This document shows positions 32,198-43,829 of a DNA stretch of 64,000 bases, piece after piece. Source of the DNA: Azolla caroliniana (lineage: Eukaryota; Polypodiophyta); contig JBHGNT010000018.1 of the NCBI GenBank assembly GCA_043228905.1, forward strand, positions 14,508,001 to 14,572,000. Direction: 5' to 3'. Made by a program: the position numbers and the translations under genes. The stretch's first letter is position 1. Each line of letters starts with the position of its first letter. The notes beneath the pieces are model-generated. The model made no database searches. It saw only the letters and a list, made by a program, of their open reading frames with translations, and was not told where the DNA came from.

Positions 32198-35100
32198 ATG
32201 GCTGCTCTGTTCCTGCCTAATCCTGCGCCATGGCACATCACAGCTCTGCCACACACCACTATTGTGAGAGCCAGTGGTCTCTCTATGCCCATGCTCTCTG
32301 CTTGTGTTCGTGGAAGAGGTGTGAAGTTGAGTAGAAGGAGATACATGGCCGCATCTGCTTCTCACCATCATCGCCGAGATTCCTCGCAAGACCCACTAAT
32401 ATCTTCTTCTTCTTCTTCTTCGTCTGCTTGTCTCAACATGAAGAGATCCATCCAGAGTGGAGAGAAAATCGTACATCATGGATCCATTGTGGTATGTAAT
32501 GAACACACTATATACTATGTATATATGTAATAGGAATATTTTTGGTTAATGATATTCGACTATCCCTGAGTACGACTAGAGTGGGCCTGCTTGTACAAGT
32601 TAGAGAACAACTTGCAACTTACTGGCTAACTTAAGGTGTAAAGTAAAGATTCATACAGTTTTACTAAAAGATCAAAGTAAACCAAATAGGGGTTAGCTCT
32701 ATTAAAGTAAAGCAAATGAATGGTAGCTATATGAAGTGGTTCATTTACTGATTAATCCAAAGACTCTAAAGAATTAGGAATAATGACCATCCCAATACTT
32801 TGGAATCAGTTCAAACAAGCAATTTTCTATAAAATGTAGAAGAAAGAATGCAGTTGGATCAACACCTTCATCCTGACCTTGAACTTATCCATCACCTGTC
32901 AAAAGCGGAAATCATTACATACACTATAGACATTCAGATATGCCAAGTTTGATTTATTTGGCTTAATGATTAGCTCTCTCAGGTTTTGTGACTATATAAC
33001 TCCTAATCACAGGAATGCAGGTGTATTCTCAACGAAGGGTATTTTAGGAAGCTCTATATGTGGGTTTTTGTTGCTAAAATAGGTTTAAATCTGATGGAGA
33101 TGGTTTTCGGGTTTGGGTTCTATATTTATTGTATCCTCTTCTACTCAATAATAAAATAGCAAAAAATGCATTGTCTTTAGGGAAACATGGTGTCAACTTC
33201 CTTGTTCTGTCGAAGTCTAGCTTCTTGTTGTGAAATCAAGTCTCACTGAGGCCAAAACATTGAGAAAATGTTTCTTCATTTATATAAAATTTCTATAGTA
33301 ATGAAAATTTAGTTAAATTGGTGCATTTCTGTCCTTTGGGAGTTCCACAGGAAGATTTCGTCTTTCTAATATTCAATGCACATTATGTTGCTCTACTTTT
33401 CCTTTTTGAAGGTCATCGGAAATGTTGAGAGTGGAGCAGAAATCCACGCTGCTGGAAATATCATTGTTCTTGGGTCTATTGAAGGAGAAATCCATGCTGG
33501 TACAAATGGAGATAAAAATGCTATAATTTTTGCATGGAAATTGAGGTCCAAATCCCTGAGCATAGATGGTTGTGATGCTGGAGAATCAGTAGAGAGTTCT
33601 GAGTTTGGTGTAACTGCATTTCTTCTAGGTGGAAAAATTCGGTAAGTATTATTCTCAGTTGACATGCTTTCTTGTTTATATGTTTTTTCCACTGAAATTC
33701 TTTTCAAGATACTATTTTGTGAAATAGGATCTAGACTGCAAAATATCACAGATGATGATAGGCAGGCTACCACGCCTCACAGTTGGTTTGCAATCAATAA
33801 AAAATCTGTTAAGAAAGCCTCAAAAGTTGCTTTGTTTACTGGAGCGTACATTTCTCTTGTTGGGCTAGCACTTTTAGCATTTCCAGAGACTTTGTTTGGT
33901 AAGTTTGTTTTTCCTCTGTTCTACTCTCTTCAGTTTAGGTTCCTTGTAATGTTACTTGTACTTTTGAAAATATTCTTAAACGTAATGTGTCTTATAATCA
34001 GGAATGTTTTTTGATTTGAAACGGAGAATTGATGAGTGGATCCGTGTTGGAGCTGTTTTGGCAATTGTAAGGTTACATTAAAATGGATAGCTCATTTTTC
34101 ACTTGTGTTAATAAGTTTCACATTAAAAAAGCTAGAAACATGAGTAAATATGATGAATTTGTACCAAGAATTGCCTCACAATATATAAATATGTCTGAAA
34201 ATATCAAGGCTCTCATCTAACTGCCGAAATATAGTACATTGTATTCTTTCAAGTATGATTCGTATAGATATGTCTACTAGTTTATGATCGCATGTGCTTT
34301 TCTTATAAGAGATCATCTTGACTTCAGAGGTATTGTCTTCAATTTTCCTTGGTTGAATGCAGGTTTTTGGAGTCTACTATATTGGAACTGCGTGGGGTTA
34401 TCTGAAGGGTTTTGATGGTGCTCAATCATTCTATATGTCAACTGTGGTTGGCCGAATAGTAATACTACAATTACTTCATGTGTTCTTCAATATTTTGAAA
34501 GCATCTTTTTGTTTCTTTAATCTGCAGCTTAAACAGTGTTCTGGTTCCTTTACAGTTTCTATTTCTCAGCTTTTCATTGTTAGCAGTTACAGGTGCTGCA
34601 CCTTTTCCGGTTTTTATCGTAAGTTCCATATATGCTCTTCTTTTTGATGTTTTTTAATCATTCTGCTGTTTAGTTTGGATGTACCTTCTTATATACAATC
34701 ACTCCTGTACTATGGAATATAGTGCAAATACAAACTGTTTTGAAATGAATGAAGTTTCTAATAAAAATCCCACACCCATCTAAAAACAAGAAATGCGAGC
34801 AACGCATCCATGTTGTTAGTGGTAATTCTTGCATACATAAATCCACTATAATTAATGAAAGAATATCCAAAATTAAGGCCAATAGAATAGGCTGCCGGTC
34901 ATATGCTAGGTTGCCTATCAATATAGGATATGGGCTAAGCTAGGTATTTTATATAAGCAATGCATGAATCTAGAAACCAAAGAAAAATACTCATTTTTTT
35001 TTGTCTATAAGTTAAAAAATTAAAAGCAACTTTACAAATTTATCCACAATCACATAATATATTGCAATTTATTCATGATGTGTTGGTGACTCAAACAAGA

Positions 35101-35480
35101 TCTAGGATGAGGAGGCTTGGTAAACTGTCATGTAGCATCTTGACAGATATTTGTACTAGGTATGAGGAGGTTAAGGATGATGAGGTAACCAGGTAAAGAG
35201 GTTGAAAGACAAAAGCTCCCCAAATCCTTCATGCCCATGACAGTTAATTATTTGTGCATTTGCATATTAGACACATAAATAGTATTATTAATGGCTATTA
35301 AAATTGTGCTGTTTGTGGGTGTAGTTTGGTATATCTGTATTATATTCTTGTTTTTTATGAGTGAACTATAAATAAGAGAATGTGATGTTAGCCTATGATT
35401 TTCTGCTGCAGATTGGTGTTGTGAATTTCCTTGGTGCACTTTCAATGCTTTATGCACTACAAAAACCTGAAACATCATAG
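32198..35480 (+). CDS. Plastid-targeted MinC C-terminal-domain protein fused to a four-helix membrane module
   Basis: Seven exons (32198-32491, 33412-33641, 33762-33898, 34002-34066, 34363-34458, 34556-34618, 35412-35480) join in frame with GT-AG borders to 317 residues. Residues 1-75 are Ser/Arg/Ala-rich with few acids, like a chloroplast transit peptide. Residues 82-160 match the MinC C-terminal beta-helix: IQSGEKIVHHGS, VIGNVESGAEIHAAGN, IIVLGSIEG, HAGTNGDKNAIIFA. In bacteria this domain binds MinD and helps block FtsZ ring assembly. The FtsZ-binding MinC N-domain is absent. Residues 197-311 hold four hydrophobic segments (about 197-216, 234-254, 273-290, 292-311). I do not recognise the membrane module. 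No stop or poly(A) signal separates the halves; the exon 2-3 junction (CG/G) is the least certain, as an alternative donor at 33629 with acceptor at 33729 is also in frame. Role in plastid division is inference. Confidence 0.78.
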
Positions 35481-35917
35481 AGTAAGCAATTTCAATTATT
35501 AAGCAAGATGATACTAAGCAAGATCAAACTATCAATGTAATGCAAGATCAGTTTTTACATTTAGGTAAAGAACCTATATTGTACAATAATTTTGCATCAT
35601 AGAAATGCATATGGAGTGTATCATCAAATCATCCTCTATTCATCTCTGCGACTCATGTTATTTGAATAGAAATTGTCTTGTTATTTAATAGCAAGGACAT
35701 CTAAAGGAGAAAAATTTAACAGTTCATATGGTGTCCCACATTTCTCTTATGGTAGTACTTTAAAGGATTGTCTCCATTGAAAAAGATTGAACCATTTTGG
35801 CTGTAAGAACAATTTAAAAATGAGTTTGATTTTGCCCACAAATAATATAGGATATTGGAAGCAAATTCATAATCCAAAAGTACATTAGGTAGAGTGATGT
35901 TTATAGTATATGCATAT

Positions 35918-35920
<3 letters not shown>

Positions 35921-35984
<64 letters not shown>
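35921..35984. repeat. (TC)n microsatellite
   Basis: About 32 CT dinucleotides, downstream of the MinC-domain gene. The open frames that cross it are artefacts of the repeat. Confidence 0.95.
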
Positions 35985-35987
<3 letters not shown>

Positions 35988-38029
35988 CTGTATCTATGTA
36001 TGTATGTATTTATGCATACACATTTATATATTCACACAACACTAGACCAAATCTACCTTTGGATGATAGGTTATAGATGTGTAACTCATGATCCTCAATA
36101 TCAAAGAAATCGAGGACAAAAATGGAAATGCAGAGAAAGCATCAAGTTGTGTGACTATATGTTATGCCACCAAACCACAAGATCACTGACAATACATAAA
36201 GTCCAACTATGGCAAAGTGTGCAATTATTATGACGGGATTTGTATATCGAATGTGGTGTCACACCGAATATTGTTGACAAAAAGAGGCTTTCAACCATGT
36301 TGACTAAAAAAGAGCAAGGCATTCTGAGATCCAGAGGTATGAGATTAGCTGCAATACCTAAAAAATTGAAGACAGTCAAATGGTGAAGACAAAAAGATGT
36401 TCCCTTAATGCAAATGCTATTGGGAGTGGGCAACACTTGTTGTCTGACGTACATGGCTGAAATAAAATTTTATTTTCGAGTCATGCAGCTGGATGATTGA
36501 TAATTTTTCTGCGTCTGAATTGCAGCGAACTGTGATAAGCTTGAGAAGTGCCATTTTGCATCCAACAACTCTTGCTATAACTCATCTAATAACCCAAAAA
36601 TTACCGACCATAATAAACATATTTGAGCTCGATATCACTTTATAACAAAACTTGTTGAAGAACATAACCTCAACATCAACTACACCATTACTCCAGACGT
36701 GGGCTGGTTTCTTAACCAGGCCAGTTCTAGGTATTAAGGGAGTAGAATTAAGGGTAGTGTTGAAACTAACTAACAATTTAGGTAGCATTATCTAAAAATA
36801 GGAGTGATTGTTACAATTGCAACAGTCACATGTCAGATGTATACCACAAATTTGTGTGAGTGCATCTAAGAATACATGTACAAGTTCATAAGTTAATTCC
36901 AATATCGATTTTATAATTTTTTACCTTTGTCTTAATCTGCTTCCTTCAAAGTTATAATCCTTACAAATCCAACATCTGAGATCAGCTCATGAGTCCTAGA
37001 CTCGAGCACACAAGTCCAACTCTTGAACAAAGCTCCTAAGCACCAAGAATGCGCAAGTGAAGTGTGTGAAGTGAACGCACAATTACAATACATGAAGGGA
37101 ATGCACAAGCATTTTTATTGACCCACTCAACACACAAAAGGAGGCATTATCATGAGTCACGACCATCTCTATATCAACAATGAATCTTTCTTGGTTCAAG
37201 TCCCCAATGTTCCCACTTGAGTAGCATACATATACATGAAGTTATACGACACTAGAAGGTTGAGCATGAGATTTCCCAGAATCTTGTTCGTGAAACTTCA
37301 ATCCTTCACAAATTCTTCTTCAAAACTTTATCTACAAAAATTTTTATCCACCTTTCGCCAAAATTAGGACAATTTTATGTGAAGATTTTAGCATGATGCT
37401 TGGTTTTTCAAGCCAAAACATTCCTCATTTCTGATTGAATTAATTGGGACATTGGATTAAAATTTTCTTTGAAAATACATAATGATTTATATTAATGAAG
37501 CAGTTATATTTCCAGTTGTTTACATCAAATTTATCTAGAGGAATAAAATCAAGAGATGATCCAATTTTCCAAATTTACATATGGTCAAGGAGATTATGAT
37601 GGAGTACTTGAAAATTGAATGAAATCATCATGAAGAATTTGACAGAATTGGTGCAAGACAAAACAAGAGCATGACATACTTATTTGGGGGATGTTTTATG
37701 CATATCACGTTTCTTGTAATTGGTTTAAACTTTACATATTTTATCCTTTTTATTTGGTTTATAGGAAATAAACATTGTTCCCCATAGGACTAGATTGAAT
37801 TGAAGAAGAGGACAAGGAAAAGAAGAAGGAAAGATAAGAATAATTTAAGTGTCATGATAAGAAGAACAAGGTTACAAGAATACAATTAAGACTATCGTGG
37901 AATTAGGATGGATTCATCAATTAGAGTAGAAACTAATATATTGCATGGTTAGGATTAAGATGTATGCATGCTCACCACCTTGTATCCACGCATGATCACC
38001 ACTTAGTATTCATAGTCCATGATCACCTC
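35985..38029. other. AT-rich intergenic DNA, no gene seen
   Basis: No frame of note is present, and there is no clear element end. The stretch 36.95-37.35 kb is richer in C and A and could be an old LTR, but no borders support this. Confidence 0.5.
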
Positions 38030-38560
38030 CTTTCAATCAAACATGCCACCCCTCCTTGTCCTTTTTGTTGTCTTCGATATTTTGCACATACCAAGTGTAA
38101 ATTATGTTTCTCCAAATGTTGAATTCTTTAACTATCATGCTTCCAAGTTTCAACAAGAAGTATAATAACTAATTCATTGGTAAGTTCATCAATGCCAATA
38201 ACCACATTCCATGGGTATACATACATGGCAATTCTAAAAACACGTAGTTAGTCTCACTAGTTATATGTCCATATTTGTTTAAAAACCTTCCCTCTTCCTA
38301 TACATTTCCATCTTTGAAAATTATCCTTAACTTACCTTTTCGTTTCTCCTCATATGCTTTGTAACAAGTACTTTATTGTAAGAGCTTATAATCTTCACAC
38401 ACAACATTGTGTGCCTTTGAGGTAGATCAAACAATTTTCAAGGATAATCCTTTCATCAATCATTGAGATTACAAAAGGTCTTTCTCCAAAGTAAGAGGCA
38501 CTTGTTTTTCAACTCTACATGCCCCACTATCTCTATTGCAAACATTAACCTATGATTTTG
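38030..38560 (-). mobile_element. LINE family A-like 5' fragment
   Basis: 38036-38240 aligns by eye with 9.86-10.05 kb of LINE A copy 2: AACATGCCACCCCTCCTTGTCC is shared almost exactly, then CATGCTTCCAAGTTTCAACAAGAAG and CATTCCATGGGTAT. 38250-38500 resembles the region after 15.7 kb, so two copies extend the family's 5' end beyond the endonuclease. Frames are broken. Confidence 0.7.
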
Positions 38561-38958
38561 TTTTGGATACATTCTTAATTACACTTGCTTTCGTGCAACC
38601 TTGCTTACACATTCACTTTCTCCTCAAGTTGTGTTTCATGTGGATTGAATCACAAGCAATATTTTCAGAATCTCGTTCTCAACCAACCACCACCTTTAAT
38701 TTTCCATTCTCCATCTTGACTACCCACAACCCTTGACCTTGCTCATTGATGGTATATTGTAATAAAATCAATGACTCATAATTATTGCTTCTAATGTTGG
38801 CAGTGATATTGCATTAAGATCAAGAATCCTAGGTGATGTTAGGTCAATTTCTATTTTATTAAAAGACTTTGTAGAGACCTCTCACAAGTGTTAAGCCAAA
38901 GTTAAATCCAAACTTTTTAACAAGTGCAATATTGAAATCTGTCATATGTAATAATTGG

Positions 38959-39369
38959 CAACGGTTCGGTTTGAACCGAACCGAACCGTGACTTAACAGT
39001 TAGGTTTAGGTTTAGGTTTTTTTTTGTCGATTCGGTTTCATCCGTTAGAAATCGCAGTTGAAACGGTTTAACAGTTTTTTATTTTTTCTAAATTTTAAAA
39101 AAATATAAAAAAATTTACAAATATAAAAAAATTGTTTTAAAACAATCTTTTCATTTTCATGCCTTATTCTCACATTTTAGGAAAATCTTTAAATTTTGAC
39201 CTAAGCTGAAAACCGAAACCGAACCATGAAACCGCGGTTTTACTGGTTTAATGGCTTAACGGTTTGATTTTTTAAAAATGGTTCAATTTTACGGTTTCGT
39301 GGTTCGGTTCAAGTTTCAAAATTTTTAAACGGTTCAGTTTGGACCCTCTTGAACCGAACCGAACCGTTG
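38959..39369. mobile_element. Candidate MITE with CAACGGTTCGGTT inverted termini
   Basis: The left end CAACGGTTCGGTTTGAACC and right end GAACCGAACCGAACCGTTG are inverted repeats, and the whole interior is built from inverted AACCGAACC/GGTTCGGTT units around an AT-rich core. About 411 bp with no coding capacity. I cannot identify a certain target duplication, partly because the copia element starts six bases to the right. Confidence 0.55.
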
Positions 39370-39374
39370 TCGAT

Positions 39375-39571
39375 TGATAGTAAGAAAAGGCCAAATATGT
39401 TATTTCTTATTATTTACGCATAGGTATAAAAACTAATAGAAATGAGGGTTTCTAGTGCCCCCAAAAAGTTTTGTGTATTTTTCTCTGTCTGTGTGCTGTT
39501 TGACATTTTCTCTGCAGGTAAGGAAAAACAGCAGCTCGCAGCTCGTCCGTCTCCATCGTTCTTCTCCAACA
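39375..39571 (+). repeat. Copia 5' LTR
   Basis: 197 bp, TGATAG to CCAACA, with a GGTATAAAAACT TATA box at about 39423. The pair is 54138-54334. Confidence 0.95.
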
Positions 39572-39572
39572 G

Positions 39573-39584
39573 TGGTATCAGAGC
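39573..39584 (+). other. Copia primer-binding site (tRNA-iMet type)
   Basis: TGGTATCAGAGC, the canonical plant copia primer site, lies two bases inside the 5' LTR. Confidence 0.92.
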
Positions 39585-40060
39585 TTGGACCTCGTGAGAC
39601 TATGTGTGGCAGCAAGCATCCGACCTTTCTGCGTTTCCCCCCTCTGCACATGCTATTTTTTCAAGACCTCGACAGAGGTAATATCTAGTACGCTTCTCGT
39701 CTGAATATTTCCTTTTTTGTGTGCCAATCTTTTGGGAAAAAAGAGTAGACCTTTGGTGAAAGCTAGAAACAGAGAAGACTCAATGTTTCTAGCATACAAA
39801 GTGAGAAGTTACAAGTAAAAGAACTTGTATTTGGTTTTCCCGATGCTTGCTCACTTGATGTCACTTGATGTGAGTTTCTGACGTTGAAGTTACGTCTTAG
39901 TTGCAGTCCTTTTGCCTTGGCTGATATAAGAGAGAGGTGTTGTCCTCAATCGAACACAAATACCTACCCTAGAACACGGTTTGAGTCTAGGTAGTGAGTA
40001 GTGTCTCAACTATTGTTAGTTGCTTATATTTGGGATTGACCAAGTTTACCTAGCATCCAA

Positions 40061-43000
40061 ATGGCTGCCTCTGAAATGTCTGAGGTTTCAAGTACCTCAC
40101 GCGGTGGTTCGTTCAATTCCCATAGAAATCACTCTATGGGTGGAAAAGACCACCTTGAGATCCGTAAATTTGACGGATCCAACTTTGCCCTGTGGAAGAA
40201 TCAGATGAGAGATGTCCTGATTCAAAGAAGGCAATTAAGAGCTATAAGTGGTGAAGCCAAGAGACCCGAGGGCATGACCAAGGACGATTGGGAAGAGCTC
40301 GATCTCTTGGCAATGTCTACCATAAGACTGCACCTGGCTGACAACGTGTATTTCACGGTCTTGGACTGTGACTCAACTGAAAAGCTATGGACTAAACTAT
40401 CTAGTACATACGAAAAAGAGACCGCATCAAACAAAGTTTATCTAATGAGAAAACTTTATGATCTTCGAATGAAGGACAATGACAGTGTCGCTTCTCATTT
40501 GAATGATTTTGATGCATTATGGTCACAATTACTGGCTCAGAAAATGATTTTTGATGATGAGCTTAAATGTGTATTTTTGTTATGCACTTTGCCTAGCTCA
40601 TGGAACACTTTTTGCACCGCTATTAGTGCAAGTGCACCAAATGGGAAATTAGTCTATAATGACATATGTGGAGCTCTTTTGGGTGAAGAAATTCGTAGAA
40701 AATCTGTGATTGCATCACACAATGGAGATGCATATAATGTTTCTGATGTTGGTCCTCGCAAGAACCAACACCGTGGTAGGAGCCAAACAAGAAATAGTAG
40801 TGGAAATGATAGAGGTAGAAGCAAATCTAGGAAGAAAAATATGGAATGTTATTACTGTCATAAAAAGGGACACCTTAAGAAAGATTGTTATGCCCTAAAA
40901 AATAAGGAGAAAGATAATGCTAGAGGGCATGGTAGACAATCTAGTGGTCCTTCTTCCTCGGTGGAAATAGAGGAAGTAAATGCAACATGTGATGAGACAG
41001 ACATCTTGGTCCTAGATGATGTTAGCACACATGCTGGGGTGAACACGGTCTTTTCCCCATCACATACATGGTTGTTGGACTCCAGTGCATCGTTTCATGT
41101 GACTCCACATAGAGAGTGGTTCACATGTTATGAAGCCAAGTCACTTGGGAAAGTTCGACTTGGAGACTCACATCAATGTGATGTGATTGGCATTGGAAAT
41201 ATCTCAATGCATTTTAGTGATGGTTCTCATCTGACCATTAAAGATGTACGCCACGTTCCTCAACTAACTCGTAGTTTGATTTCCGTTGGTCAGCTTGATG
41301 ACAACGGATATAAGGTGATGTTTGCTTCTCAATCCTTTCGTATAACGAAAGGAAATATGATTGTCGCAAAAGGGAACAAAGTTGGTTCCCTCTACCCTTT
41401 ATTTGTTCATCAAAAGGAACACTTGTTGGCTGTCATAGACCAGCCAATGACGAGCATTTGGCATGGTCGTTTAGGCCACATGTCAAGAAATGGCATGGAA
41501 ATCCTATCTCGTTATGGCCACTTACCTAAGTTGTCATTCTCTGATTTTGCCTTATGTGAGCATTGTCAGCATGGTAAGCAAACAAGAAGTGCACATAAGA
41601 CCAGTGTTAACTCATCCACTAAACCATTGGATCTTGTCCACATGGATATTTGTGGACTTATGCCCACAAGATCTTTGGGCGGTGCACTATATTTTGTTAC
41701 TTTCATTGATGATGCCACTAGGAAAGTTTGGGCTTATCCAATTAAGGGAAAGGATGATGTATACCCCACTTTCAGAAAATGGCTTAGTTCGGTTGAGCTG
41801 GAAAAGGACATAAAGCTCAAGGCCTTACGTTCAGACAATGGAGGTGAGTATACCTCTCATGAATTTGATGACTTTTGCAAGTCTAGAGGCATTCGGAGAG
41901 AGCTTACAACTCCTTACACCCCTATCCAAAATGGTATGGCTGAGAGGATGAACAGAACCATCCAGGACAGAGTTGTCTCTATGCTACACCATGCAAACCT
42001 CTCGCAAGGTTTTTGGGCAGAAGCTGTTTTAACAGCAGGCCATGTGATTAACCTATCACCGAACACAACCATAGTTCTAAAAGTGGCACAAGAGTTGTGG
42101 ACAGGCAAGACACCTCATTATGCTCATCTTACAGTTTTTGGATGCGAAGCATATGTACACATTCCAAAAACCTTAAGAAAGAAATTAGACTATAAATGCA
42201 GAAAATGTATATTTCTTGGTTACGGAATTGATGGGTAGTTTGGATATCGCTTATGGGATCCTGACACACGTACTGTGGTCAGAAGTAGTGATGTTGTTTT
42301 TGATGAGAACAAAATGCATAAACAGACCGTAAAGGAGGTAGAAGTGAGGAAGGTTGCATTTAAAGATAGTACGTCTTTTGTTGATGTAAAACAAAAAAAT
42401 CTCACTGATGTAGATGCTTCTACATGTGGGCAGTCACAAAAACCTGTTATTGGTCAGGATGAAGATGCCGAAAATGATGATGCTCAGCACAATGATGTGC
42501 AAGATGATGTTTATGCTCATAATGATGATGCTCAGAATGATGTTTCTCATGCACAACCTGATGGCACTCAGGTTCAGGATTCATTGAGGAGATCTATGCG
42601 TGTCCCCAAGGCACCTAATAAGTTTGCTGATTATGTAATGCTAACAGATGCCGGTGAGCCTTCATGTTACAATGAAGCCATATCTGTAAATGACCATGCG
42701 AAATGGAAACAGGCCATGCAAAGTGAATTGGACAGTATTTATAAAAATGGTACTTGGGATTTAGTACCTTTGCCAAAGGACAGGAAAGCATTGCCATGCA
42801 AATGGGTATACAAGTATAAGCATACATCTGATAGTGCTTCTCCAAAGTATAAAGCACACTTGGTTGCCAAAGGTTTCAAACAAGAATATGGAATTGATTT
42901 TGATGAAATGTTTTCTCCTGTAGTTAAGATGACTACATTACGTATGTTGCTTTCATTGGCTGCAAATCAGAATTTGGAACTTGTCCAAATGGATGTGAAG

Positions 43001-43366
43001 ACTGCCTTCTTTCATGGGGACCTTGATGAGGACATTTATATGGAACAACCAGAAGGTTATGAAGTATTGGGAAAAGAACATTTGGTATGTAAACTCAAGA
43101 AGAGTTTGTATGGGCTTAAGCAATCCCCGAGGTTATGGTATCAGAAATTTGATGCTTTTATGAAGACTCAAGGATATATTAGAAGCAATGAGGATGCATG
43201 TCTTTATACAAAAAACTGTTCAGATGGGAGTTTTATCACCTTGATATTATATGTTGATGACATGCTTATTGTTGGTAAAAACAAGGATGAGTTATCCTCG
43301 TTAAAGAAAAACTTGGGCCAGAACTTTGACATGAAGGATTTGGGAGATGCAAAACATATTCTTGGT
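40061..43366 (+). pseudogene. Copia Gag-Pol, part 1 (gag, protease, integrase, start of RT)
   Basis: The frame opens MAASEMSEVSS. Gag includes LHLADNVYFTVLD and a CCHC knuckle CYYCHKKGHLKKDC. The protease active site reads WLLDSSASFHV where DSGAS is normal, so the active-site Gly is Ser. The integrase has the HHCC finger (HGRLGHM ... CEHCQHGKQ) and catalytic residues in FIDDATR, LRSDNGGEY and PIQNGMAERMNRT. At 42236 an in-frame TAG follows GYGIDG, probably a CAG-to-TAG change. The same frame resumes through the RT (KWVYKYKHTSD, VQMDVKTAFFHGDL, KKSLYGLKQSPRLWY, LYVDDMLIV) to DAKHILG, where Gypsy-1 begins at 43367. Confidence 0.93.
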
Positions 43367-43777
43367 TGTTATTCGCTTAGCCGGACAAGGCCTAACACAA
43401 GGTGTCACGGAGACACTTCACCAAAGGGTGATTACGGCATAGGATTAAGATTCAACGATTACACCGACTTACGTAGGTTACACGATTAGATTGCTTGGTT
43501 AATTACACGCGTAAGATATAACAGTGATTACAGAACGGAAATCAAGACAGAAGTACAAACATCATAAGCTCTATTAATTATCCGCTGTCATTACAATAGG
43601 GTCCGGGCCTTTAAATAGGTTTCCGGCCCGTAGTACAAAACGGTGCCCCTCGCACCTATTCGGGATCCGTCCGGATCTGGAACGGCATACCGTTTCCAGT
43701 CCGTCCGTCCACACTATCCTCATTTACAACCATATATAATTAATTCCGTATTTTGGACTCCTTGCCGGCCGGTAACA
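43367..43777 (-). repeat. Gypsy-1 3' LTR (left copy)
   Basis: 411 bp, no difference from 52766-53176 noticed on side-by-side reading. It contains a CCTATTTAAAGG TATA-like box (minus strand) near 43610. Confidence 0.94.
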
Positions 43778-43829
43778 CATGGCACGCCCGTGGGACAGTA
43801 CCTTGTACGTCGAACCCTTCTCGGCCCCT

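Noticed and set aside
32198-33641. Bacterial contamination as the source of the MinC-like sequence
   Set aside because: The domain is split by an intron with correct borders, preceded by a transit-peptide-like leader and embedded in plant repeats.
35894-36233. Ser/Leu-repeat proteins at the (TC)n tract
   Set aside because: They are translations of a dinucleotide repeat with no other support.
38998-39020. Three TTTAGG-type units resembling telomeric repeats
   Set aside because: Only three degenerate units inside the AACCG-rich MITE-like element; it is explained by that element's own repeats.
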